Source: Psychroflexus sp. MES1-P1E (GTDB lineage: Bacteria; Bacteroidota; Bacteroidia; Flavobacteriales; Flavobacteriaceae). From it: a stretch of 64,000 nt of DNA. Position 1 is the stretch's first letter. Each line of letters opens with the position of its first letter. The DNA is taken from positions 1 to 64,000 of the forward strand of contig NZ_PJBS01000306.1 of assembly GCF_002836055.1 (NCBI RefSeq). The letters are read 5' to 3'. Positions 38,220 to 45,869 of the stretch are shown in pieces. The notes under the pieces are model-generated. The model saw nothing but the letters and a program-made list of their open reading frames with translations. It ran no database searches and was not told the origin of the DNA. The translations under genes and the position numbers were made by a program.

Positions 38220-39584
38220 ATGAGACCTTCAAAACATATCGACCGACTGTTTCAAGAAAGTTTTAAAGACTTTCAAGAATCTCCTTCTCCAAAAGTTTGG
38301 AAGGGTATTGAGAAAAAACTGTCTGAAAAAAAACGCAGAAATAAAATTATTCCATTTTGGTGGAGAGCGGCTTCCATTGCAGCAATGCTTACTTTGTTTT
38401 TCTCGATAGGGTTTTTCTATCAGAATAAAATTAATAAGCAAAACCCTATTTTGACGACTAGATCGTTCGAAAATCTAAAGATACGAGGAACAGGTTTGTT
38501 GGAAACTCTCACAAAACAAGAATATGGTTTTAGCTCGGTCAACAATCGATTAACAAAATATGAGAATAATCTAGAATCACTTTTCACTTTCCAACCTATC
38601 ATAGAAATTGAAGAAACGGTAAGAAAGGTTAAGCAAAACAGATTGAGTTCTTCAAGATTGGCTCAAACTTCAGTTAATCCTGATAGTATGCCTTTTACAT
38701 CGTTAGTATCTAATTCAATATCAACTTTTGTAGTCTCTAAGACCATAGCAAGTGAGACGTTAAAGTCTGAAAATAGAAAGAAAAAGTCCATATTTGATGT
38801 GATAGAAGAGCAAAATAAAAACATTGTTATAGAGGAAACAAAACTCCCTCATCAATGGGAGATTCAACCTAATATTGCTCCCGTATTCATGAATTCATTT
38901 AATGGAGGAAATGCGATAAATGAAGAGTTACAAGGCAAAACCAGCAGCAATGCAAATGTGTCTTATGGTATAAACGTGGCTTATGCTATTAACAGAAGGG
39001 TTAAGATAAGGACAGGAATTAACCAAGTTGCCATGGGGTATAATACTCAGGATGTTATTTTATCTTCTTCTTCTTCTTCCTTCAGAGATCAAGGTTTTCA
39101 GTCGGATAATCTTGCCTCTAAAACTTCAATAGGGAATGTTTCATTAATCAATGCAAATTCAAAAGCTACTTCCCGAAACCAAGCTTCTTCTAACTCCATA
39201 ATATCTTCTTCCGGATTCAGTTCGACTGGAAGGCTAAGCCACGAGTTAGGGTTTTTAGAAGTTCCCTTAGAAGTAGAATACGCCTTATTAGATTCAAAAC
39301 TTGGGATTCATATTTTAGGAGGGGGTAGCACATTTATGCTTAATAACAATGAAATCTTTTTTGAAGAAGGTGAAACATCCTCCAATATTGGTGAAGCAGA
39401 TAACCTTAACAACTTTAGTTTTAGTGCTAATTTTGGGATTGGGTTTGACTATTCTATTTCAAAAAAAATATCTCTCAATTTAGAACCAAAACTGATGTAT
39501 CAGATCAACACCTTCCAAAGTAATACAACAGATTTTCAGCCTTATTTTTTCGGGGTATATTCAGGCATAAAACTGAAGTTTTAA
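38220..39584 (+). CDS. Single-TM anti-sigma-like N-terminus fused to an outer-membrane-barrel-like domain
   Basis: 454 residues. The first 45 residues (FQESPSPKVWKGIEKKLSEKKRR) resemble the cytoplasmic tail of Bacteroidota anti-sigma-type proteins. One membrane segment (about 49-66) follows. After a linker rich in Ser/Thr, the C-terminal half has the aromatic, alternating pattern of a PorT-like beta-barrel (NVAYAINRRVKIRTGINQV, and IGFDYSISKKISLNLEPK, ending LKF). This looks like a one-protein link between envelope and sigma factor. Which membrane the C-terminal half occupies is unclear. Confidence 0.78.
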   Translation: MRPSKHIDRLFQESFKDFQESPSPKVWKGIEKKLSEKKRRNKIIPFWWRAASIAAMLTLFFSIGFFYQNKINKQNPILTTRSFENLKIRGTGLLETLTKQEYGFSSVNNRLTKYENNLESLFTFQPIIEIEETVRKVKQNRLSSSRLAQTSVNPDSMPFTSLVSNSISTFVVSKTIASETLKSENRKKKSIFDVIEEQNKNIVIEETKLPHQWEIQPNIAPVFMNSFNGGNAINEELQGKTSSNANVSYGINVAYAINRRVKIRTGINQVAMGYNTQDVILSSSSSSFRDQGFQSDNLASKTSIGNVSLINANSKATSRNQASSNSIISSSGFSSTGRLSHELGFLEVPLEVEYALLDSKLGIHILGGGSTFMLNNNEIFFEEGETSSNIGEADNLNNFSFSANFGIGFDYSISKKISLNLEPKLMYQINTFQSNTTDFQPYFFGVYSGIKLKF

Positions 39585-39648
39585 GTTAATAAAGCGATCT
39601 TACTAAGAAAATTTTTTAGAGCAATGTTAATTATGTAAGTAAAAAAAT

Positions 39649-39656
39649 TAACTTTG
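39649..39656 (+). promoter_or_regulatory. -7 element of the HU-SPOR gene
   Basis: TAACTTTG, exact TAnnTTTG match, 5 bases before the ATG at 39662, so the leader would be almost absent. Confidence 0.4.
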
Positions 39657-39661
39657 TTTAT

Positions 39662-40618
39662 ATGAAGGTTGAAAACTATATAAAGCAATTACTTTACAGG
39701 TACGAATGCGTTATTGTTCCTGGTTTCGGGGCATTTGTAACTCAAAAGAGATCATCGGTTTACGATGACGAAGGGCATAGATTTACGCCTCCTTCCAATC
39801 ATGTTACCTTTAATAAAGCCATACAGAACCAAGATGGGCTTTTAGCAGAAACAATTGCTAAAGCTGAATCTATGGACTTTGAAAGTGCAAAGTTTAAAAT
39901 TAAGCTTTTTGTAGATGATTTTTTAACTGCTTTATCCCAAGACAAAATCCTTAAGTTATCTAAATTAGGGATGTTTTACTTAGATACAGAATTTAAGATT
40001 TCCTTCGAACCTGAGGAAACTGAAAATTATTTTGTAGACTCTTTTGGGCTGGAGGCTTTCGGTTTAATAGGCTTAGCAAAATCTGAATTAAGTTTAGATA
40101 AAGCTGAAAAAGAGGGCACTCCTGAACGCACGCTAACAGAGTCAACTTCAGAAGAAAAAGACGTTTCAAAAACAAAAACATATTTTAAATATGCAGCAAT
40201 AGGAATTCTAGCTATAGGCTTGGCGGGTTTTGTTGGTTTACATCAATACAACGACCATGTGGTTTCGCATAACTATACCGAATCTTTAAAGGCTGAAACT
40301 CTCTTACAGGAAAGAATACAAGCTGCTAAATTTAATTTTACGCTTTCCAATTTGGACTTAGAAACCAAAAAGGTAGAAACCATCTTACCCAAATACCATA
40401 TCATAGCCGGAGCGTTTAGAGTTAAAGCTAATGCTGAACGAAAAGTTAAGCTTTTACAACAAGATGGCTATCCTGCTACATTGATTGGTAAAAACGCTTA
40501 TGGATTACATCAAGTGGCCTTTGCAAGTTATTCCGATCAGGAATCGGCTTTAAATTCTCTTGGAAAGATAAAATCCATAGAGAATCCAAATGCTTGGCTA
40601 TTTGTTAAGCAACTTTAA
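39662..40618 (+). CDS. CCDC81-like HU-domain and SPOR-domain protein
   Basis: 318 residues. The N-terminal about 120 residues match the prokaryotic CCDC81-like HU-domain pair (YIKQLLYRYECVIVPGFGAFV). A single membrane segment is at about 178-194. The C-terminus (about 240-318) is a SPOR domain (YHIIAGAFRVKANAERKVKLL), which binds denuded glycan strands at the division site. The order, cytoplasmic HU-like, TM, periplasmic SPOR, suggests a link between the division septum and the nucleoid. The link is inferred, not known. Confidence 0.85.
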   Translation: MKVENYIKQLLYRYECVIVPGFGAFVTQKRSSVYDDEGHRFTPPSNHVTFNKAIQNQDGLLAETIAKAESMDFESAKFKIKLFVDDFLTALSQDKILKLSKLGMFYLDTEFKISFEPEETENYFVDSFGLEAFGLIGLAKSELSLDKAEKEGTPERTLTESTSEEKDVSKTKTYFKYAAIGILAIGLAGFVGLHQYNDHVVSHNYTESLKAETLLQERIQAAKFNFTLSNLDLETKKVETILPKYHIIAGAFRVKANAERKVKLLQQDGYPATLIGKNAYGLHQVAFASYSDQESALNSLGKIKSIENPNAWLFVKQL

Positions 40619-40641
40619 GATTCCTTTTACACTACAAACCT

Positions 40642-40649
40642 TATCTTTG
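40642..40649 (+). promoter_or_regulatory. -7 element of the thioesterase gene
   Basis: TATCTTTG, exact TAnnTTTG match, 13 bases before the ATG. Confidence 0.45.
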
Positions 40650-40662
40650 CAAAAAAGCAGTA

Positions 40663-41181
40663 ATGGAAGTTAAATATCCTGAAGATTCAAAGACTATACT
40701 AACCGATTTGGTTTTACCTAGTGAAACCAATCCACTCAACAACTTGTTTGGTGGAGAGTTGTTAGCTAGGATGGATCGAGCAGCAAGTATTGCGGCAAGA
40801 AGGCATTCTAGGCGTATAGTGGTAACAGCTTCTGTCAATCACGTTGCATTTAACAAAGCCATTCCTCTAGGTAGTGTTGTAACTGTTGAAGCCAAAGTCA
40901 CTAGAAGTTTCAAAACGTCTATGGAGATTTTTCTAGATGTATGGATAGAAGATAGAGAAAGCGGTAGACGATCTAAAGCTAACGAAGCCATTTATACCTT
41001 TGTTGCCGTGGATGATACTGGCAACCCAGTTCCGGTCCCAAGGCTAGAGCCGCAAACAGAACTCGAAAATGAGAGATATGATGCCGCTCTTAGGCGAAAA
41101 CAGCTTAGCTTAGTCCTAGCTGGTAAAATGAAACCAAAAGACGCTACCGAATTAAAAGCCTTATTTGAAAACGATAAATAA
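40663..41181 (+). CDS. Acyl-CoA thioesterase (hotdog fold)
   Basis: 172 residues with the hotdog-fold acyl-CoA hydrolase pattern: LPSETNPLNNLFGGELLARMDRAASIAA, VTASVNHVAFNKAIPLG and the VEIFLDVW-like core. It resembles the YciA/BFIT group, which hydrolyses acyl-CoA in the cytoplasm. A membrane protein gene follows after 5 bases. Confidence 0.9.
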   Translation: MEVKYPEDSKTILTDLVLPSETNPLNNLFGGELLARMDRAASIAARRHSRRIVVTASVNHVAFNKAIPLGSVVTVEAKVTRSFKTSMEIFLDVWIEDRESGRRSKANEAIYTFVAVDDTGNPVPVPRLEPQTELENERYDAALRRKQLSLVLAGKMKPKDATELKALFENDK

Positions 41182-41186
41182 ATAAT

Positions 41187-41624
41187 ATGTACCAAGCTTT
41201 ACAAACTGTTCATTCATACTGGGCTTATCTAGTTGTTTTAGTACTTACCCTCGCTACCTTTAACGCTATTATTAAGACGTTAGGGAAGAAATATTTTGGG
41301 CCTCAAGATTTTAGAATTTCACTTTTTACATTGATTGTCTCCCACATGCAATTGCTTATAGGTTTTATAATTTATTTTGTAAGTCCTTACTTCTCCGCTT
41401 TTTCTGAAGTAGGTATGAAAGGAGTCATGAATGATAGTGTGTTGAGATTGTATCTCATTGAGCACCCATTAACTATGATTATCGCTATTGTTCTTATAAC
41501 AGTAGGCTATAGCAAGCACAAAAATAAATTAGTTTCCAATAAGAAATTTAGGACGATTGCAATTTTTTATTCCTTAGCGCTATTGCTGATACTATCTAGG
41601 ATACCTTGGAATGCTTGGTTCTAA
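41187..41624 (+). CDS. Small four-TM membrane protein (cytochrome-b-like)
   Basis: 145 residues with four hydrophobic segments (about 10-30, 47-68, 90-110, 122-140). Conserved His residues occur in the first and third segments (VHSYWAYL, SHMQLL, EHPLTMI), a pattern seen in small heme-b membrane proteins of Bacteroidota. The function is not known. It is likely co-transcribed with the thioesterase gene. Confidence 0.7.
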   Translation: MYQALQTVHSYWAYLVVLVLTLATFNAIIKTLGKKYFGPQDFRISLFTLIVSHMQLLIGFIIYFVSPYFSAFSEVGMKGVMNDSVLRLYLIEHPLTMIIAIVLITVGYSKHKNKLVSNKKFRTIAIFYSLALLLILSRIPWNAWF

Positions 41625-41961
41625 ACTTTACTGGTTATGAACCTTATAGCGAGAAACAAATCTATTGGCTTGTATTACTGTTATAATTTCAAACGTTGGA
41701 TTTAAACCTTAAAAACAAAACGAGTTTCATTGACTATCACTTGCGATTTGCTTCTTCTATTTTAATATCAAAGTTATTTTTTTTAAAGCTTTAAATTAAA
41801 AGGACTTAAATTTGATCATTGCTCAAAAATATGTTCCACTAGAAAAGCCTTTACTATTAGTTGATATGTAAGTGTACTACTCATGGCTGTTTTTTGACAA
41901 TTTAAATAATTAATGTCGTTATTATTTAAATTTAACTACCGCAAAACCTTATTAATTCCAG
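41625..41961. other. Intergenic, no gene seen
   Basis: 337 AT-rich bases. No intact ORF, tRNA or strong hairpin found. It precedes the IS630 remnant and may include its lost end. Confidence 0.5.
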
Positions 41962-42674
41962 ATAACAGAAAGTGAGTTTGGACTAAAATCACTTCGAAAG
42001 AGGCAATCGAGTTATAGGCTTGAGAAACGAATAATCTGGCTAGAATCTATTCTTACCAAGCGTCTTAAAACCAGAGATGAACTTGCAAATATTTAAAAAT
42101 TAGTCCAAGAACCCAACAGCGTTGGACTAAAAAATATGTAGCCTTAGGAATAAAAGGTTTATTGACTGATCAACTTAAGATTATTAAGTCAAGAATAATA
42201 ACTTCAGAAATTCATCAAGATTTAAAAGATAGTGTTAATTCTAGCACGACACCTTTTTTAGGCTATTGGGAAGCTAATTCATGGCTATATGAGCAATATG
42301 GAGTGGATGTTAAATATCATTTATTGCGCTATTATTTGATACAGTATTATAAGACAAAACTTAAAAGCACTCAAAAATCCCATTATAAAAAAGATGTGGA
42401 GGCTGAAAAAATCTTTTTTAGAGACTCCCTAATGAGTTATATCAGATTAAATTAAGTCGAAATATAGATAAGTTTGACTCCGTAAATTTATTTTTCAGGA
42501 TGAAGCAAGATTTGGAATGATGAACCATTTAGGCTCGTATCTTACAGCATCAGGAATCAAACCCATAATAAATTACAATCATGTTTATAAAACAACATAC
42601 ATCTACGTAGGCTACAAGTCAATTAATGAAGATAGTTTTGTTTGGGAAGTCAATGGCACGAATACAAATATTTA
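41962..42674 (+). pseudogene. Decayed IS630-family transposase
   Basis: Three frames carry a collinear transposase. The first (41962 on) reads ITESEFGLKSLRKRQS and RLEKRIIWLESIL. After a stop near 42095 the second frame reads KISPRTQQRWTKKYVALGIKGLL and then SSTTPFLGYWEANSWLYEQYG. From about 42484 the third frame gives FIFQDEARFGMMNH, ASGIKPIINYNHVYKTTYIY and a stop at 42672. The FQDEARFG motif holds the first Asp of the DDE triad. The rest of the DDE domain is lost. Two frameshifts and a truncated end make it inactive. Confidence 0.83.
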
Positions 42675-43025
42675 GAACACAATAGTCAACCTAACTTATT
42701 GTATTTAACCAAATATTAAAGAAGAAATGAATACGTTCAAAATAGCAAAACCCTTACTATCAGTATTATTATTTTAGGAACATCTTTGGATTACATAATA
42801 GGAATTTTGTTTTTTTATGATGAGAGTTTTAGACTCCAATTATATTCATTAGTAAAGTTAAGCCACAAAAACTGATAAAAAACCTTTGAATTAGCATTAT
42901 AGCTTTATTTCCACTGCTTTTTATGTTTAATATAGGAGGGAATGGGCAAGTTCCTTATTTGCATTGTACTTAAACTAGTTTTTAAAGTTTCACTTAATAC
43001 TTCTATAATTTTGTTACACCTAAAC
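42675..43025. other. Intergenic, decayed sequence
   Basis: About 350 bases with fragments of one frame that read like a membrane protein (KIAKPLLSVLLF, LGTSLDYIIGILFFYDE) broken by stops. No family recognised. It ends at the rpmA terminator. Confidence 0.4.
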
Positions 43026-43063
43026 AAAAAAATCCCCTTAAATATGATTTAAAGGGCTTTTTT
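43026..43063 (-). terminator. Terminator of the rplU-rpmA operon
   Basis: Imperfect stem-loop (AAAAAA, CCC and TTAAAT paired with ATTTAAAGGGCTTTTTT), two mismatches. On the minus strand its T-rich arm follows rpmA. Moderate support. Confidence 0.6.
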
Positions 43064-43082
43064 AAATGTAATGAATACTTAG

Positions 43083-43343
43083 TTATGCTTCAAACGGTTG
43101 AATATGAACAAAAGATTTATCATTTTTAGTTTTCTTGAAATGTACGATTCCATCAACTCTAGCATGTAATGTATGGTCTTTTCCAGCATATACATTGTCA
43201 CCAGGATTATGAGCAGTACCTCTTTGTCTCAAGATAATATTACCTGAGATAGCAAGCTGTCCACCGAAAATCTTAACGCCTAAACGTTTTGATTGTGATT
43301 CTCTTCCGTTTTTTGAACTTCCAACACCTTTCTTATGTGCCAT
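43083..43343 (-). CDS. rpmA: 50S ribosomal protein L27
   Basis: 86 residues, full length. It starts [23 protein letters not shown] and contains IILRQRGT and [12 protein letters not shown], as expected of L27. It ends VHIQPFEA. The gene lies 23 bases downstream of rplU. No N-terminal cleavage extension is present. Confidence 0.97.
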   Translation of the reverse strand: MAHKKGVGSSKNGRESQSKRLGVKIFGGQLAISGNIILRQRGTAHNPGDNVYAGKDHTLHARVDGIVHFKKTKNDKSFVHIQPFEA

Positions 43344-43366
43344 GATGTTTAATTTTTAAGTTTAAT

Positions 43367-43864
43367 TTACTTTTTACTTAATAACTCAATGAGTTCTGCT
43401 TTTTTCAAAGCAGAGTATCCTTCTAAGCCTTTTTCTTTAGCCATTTCTTTTAGCTCAGCAACAGTGTGCTCACTTAAGTCTGGGTTAGCTTCATTGGCCT
43501 CAGCATTCTTCTCCTCTTTTTTAGGTGAAGCAGTGACATTCTTTTTTCCTCCAGAAACAGAAATACCTTCGATGTGAATTTCTGTAAGATACTGGCGATG
43601 ACCATTTTTCTTACGGTATCCTTTTCTTCTTTTCTTTTTAAAGACAATAACTTTGTCTCCTTTCAAGTGCTTAACGACTTTAACGTCTACAGAAGCACCA
43701 TCTATAGCTGGGGCGCCAAGAGTAATGTTGTCTCCGTCTGAATGTAAAAGAACTTTATCGAAGGATACGTTAGTACCTTCATCTTCTTTTAAACGGTGGA
43801 CAAACACTTTCTGATCTTTCGCAACTTTAAATTGCTGCCCTGCTATCTCTACAATTGCATACAT
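43367..43864 (-). CDS. rplU: 50S ribosomal protein L21 with a C-terminal SAP-like extension
   Basis: 165 residues. The first about 100 are standard L21 ([14 protein letters not shown], and [20 protein letters not shown]). An Ala/Glu-rich linker ([17 protein letters not shown]) leads to a 37-residue SAP/Rho-N-like domain ([20 protein letters not shown]). L21 of most bacteria stops near residue 103. The extension is known in some Flavobacteria, but its role is not known to me. Confidence 0.93.
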   Translation of the reverse strand: MYAIVEIAGQQFKVAKDQKVFVHRLKEDEGTNVSFDKVLLHSDGDNITLGAPAIDGASVDVKVVKHLKGDKVIVFKKKRRKGYRKKNGHRQYLTEIHIEGISVSGGKKNVTASPKKEEKNAEANEANPDLSEHTVAELKEMAKEKGLEGYSALKKAELIELLSKK

Positions 43865-43900
43865 AGTGTTTATTTATTTTGTTTTACTAAAAATAGTTTG

Positions 43901-43931
43901 CAAATATAGTACTTTAAAAATAAACGAGCAA
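43901..43931 (-). promoter_or_regulatory. Promoter of the rplU-rpmA operon
   Basis: Minus-strand TTG (43931-43929), 20 bases, TATATTTG (43908-43901). Exact match to the Bacteroidota consensus, 37 bases upstream of the rplU ATG. Confidence 0.75.
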
Positions 43932-43952
43932 TAAAAATACCCGAAGCCTTAA

Positions 43953-44393
43953 TTACTCTTTAATCTTGTTTTTAAAGAGTTGCATAAAGGAAAGAGTTAA
44001 GACTATAGTTGTCGCTAAGCCTGATAAAAGTACTGTAAAAGCAAAAACACCAACACCGGTATTATAAGAATTAAAAAAATTCTCTGCAATTTTACTTATA
44101 AAGTCAGGGTCAATTTCAGTAGCATAAACAGCCATAAAAAACGTAAAGATAATAGTCGCCAAAAAACCAGTGACAATCCCAGCTTGAAATCCAGTGGTGT
44201 AATTGTATTCGGATTTCTTTTCTATTCTTTTATAACGAATGGACTCAAAAATAGCAAAACCAGTAATAACTCCATTAAATATACTAAATAAAGGATTGAT
44301 ATGGAGGTTAAACAATGACAGCACCAAAAAATAAGCAATTAATGACGAAGTCAACGCTATGCCAAATCTTACGGATAATACAAATCGATTCAT
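43953..44393 (-). CDS. DUF4199-type membrane protein
   Basis: 146 residues with four membrane segments (about 10-30, 32-50, 70-95 and 112-135), ending in a short basic tail. It fits the DUF4199 family common in Bacteroidota. The function is unknown. It stands alone between rplU and the divergent M16 genes. Confidence 0.75.
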   Translation of the reverse strand: MNRFVLSVRFGIALTSSLIAYFLVLSLFNLHINPLFSIFNGVITGFAIFESIRYKRIEKKSEYNYTTGFQAGIVTGFLATIIFTFFMAVYATEIDPDFISKIAENFFNSYNTGVGVFAFTVLLSGLATTIVLTLSFMQLFKNKIKE

Positions 44394-44554
44394 GAATATG
44401 TTTTGTTTGCTAATATATTAAAATTACTTGTAGATAGGAATTTACTGTTAAATTAATAAAGTCTTAAGGATTTATTAATTTATTTATAAATCCTAATTGT
44501 TGTAACAATTTGCCTATTTTTAGACCAATTATTTACAACTAAAACAATAAAAAA

Positions 44555-45868
44555 ATGACTAAAACTATTATGTTATCTTTTTTTGTATTTTTCATGACTT
44601 TAGCCCATGCGCAAAAGGTAGAATTTACAGAATATAATTTAGACAATGGCTTGCACGTGATCTTGCATCAAGACAACACAGCGCCTGTTGTAATTACATC
44701 TGTTATGTATGATGTAGGAGGAAAGGATGGACCACGAGACCGTACTGGTTTTGCCCACTTTTTTGAACATTTGTTATTTGAAGGTTCAGAAAATATTGGA
44801 CGTGGTGAATTCATGAAAATCATACCTGCCAATGGCGGGACCTTTAATGCGAACACTTCTCAGGATAGAACGTATTATTACGAAATCTTCCCTTCTAACA
44901 AGTTAGAACTTGGCTTATGGCTAGAGTCAGAACGCATGCTTCATCCCGTGATCGATGAACAAGGGGTTGAAACTCAAAATGAAGTCGTTAAAGAAGAAAA
45001 ACGTCAAAGCTACGACAGACCTTACGGAAAGCTATTGGAAGTCATAGGAGAAAATCTTTTCGAGGCCCATCCTTATATGGATACTAATATAGGAAAAATG
45101 GAGCATCTAGACGCGGCTACATTAGAAGAGTTTAATGCTTATTTTGATAAATATTATGGACCAAACAATGCGGTATTGATTGTTGCTGGAGATATTGACA
45201 AAGAAAAAACTATTAAAATGGTGAGAGATTACTTCGGTGAAGTTAAACCAAGACCTGAAGTAAAAAGAGATTTCCCTAAAGAAGAGCCAATAACAGAAAC
45301 TAAAAAAGTGACTACTTATGATGCAAACATTCAAATTCCAGCAGTGCTAGCAGCTTATAGATTACCTGGTCAATCAACTAGAGATGCTTTTGTATTGGAC
45401 ATGATTTCTGCTTACTTAAGCGGTGGTAAAAGTTCTGTGCTTTATAAAAAATTAGTAGATGAGAAGAAGCTAGCATTACAAGTACAGGCTGTTAATTTGG
45501 GTCAGGTTGATTATAACATCTTTGCACTATTCGCACTCCCGCAAGGTGATGTTGCTTTGGACACCCTTTTAGATGAAATGGATGAAGAAATTGCAAAAAT
45601 GCAAAATGAATTAATTTCTGAACGTGACTATCAAAAGCTTTTAAATCAGTTTGAGAACCAATTTGTAAGCTCAAACTCAAGTGTTGCTGGTATTGCAAGC
45701 TCATTAGCTACATATTATATGCTATATGATGATGTGAATTTGATAAATAACCAATTGGATTTATACCAATCTATTACCAGAGAGGAAATTAGAGATGTGG
45801 CAAAAAAATATTTGAGCCCAAATCAGCGTGTAGAAATTGAGTATTTACCAAAAAAAGAAGATAACTAA
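44555..45868 (+). CDS. M16-family zinc metallopeptidase (active subunit)
   Basis: 437 residues with a signal peptide (MTKTIMLSFFVFFMTLAHAQ). The inverted zinc motif HxxEH is His68, Glu71, His72 (HFFEHLLFEGSE), and a further Glu that may complete the zinc site is in EVVKEEKRQ. The second half has the substrate-binding non-catalytic M16 repeat. It is exported to the periplasm. The gene is followed after 1 base by the second M16 protein. Pairs of one active and one inactive subunit are typical of M16B enzymes. Confidence 0.93.
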   Translation: MTKTIMLSFFVFFMTLAHAQKVEFTEYNLDNGLHVILHQDNTAPVVITSVMYDVGGKDGPRDRTGFAHFFEHLLFEGSENIGRGEFMKIIPANGGTFNANTSQDRTYYYEIFPSNKLELGLWLESERMLHPVIDEQGVETQNEVVKEEKRQSYDRPYGKLLEVIGENLFEAHPYMDTNIGKMEHLDAATLEEFNAYFDKYYGPNNAVLIVAGDIDKEKTIKMVRDYFGEVKPRPEVKRDFPKEEPITETKKVTTYDANIQIPAVLAAYRLPGQSTRDAFVLDMISAYLSGGKSSVLYKKLVDEKKLALQVQAVNLGQVDYNIFALFALPQGDVALDTLLDEMDEEIAKMQNELISERDYQKLLNQFENQFVSSNSSVAGIASSLATYYMLYDDVNLINNQLDLYQSITREEIRDVAKKYLSPNQRVEIEYLPKKEDN

Positions 45869-45869
45869 G

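Noticed and set aside
45837-45869. TTG start for the second M16 protein
   Set aside because: The prefix lies before a clear signal peptide and overlaps the first M16 gene. ATG at 45870 fits.
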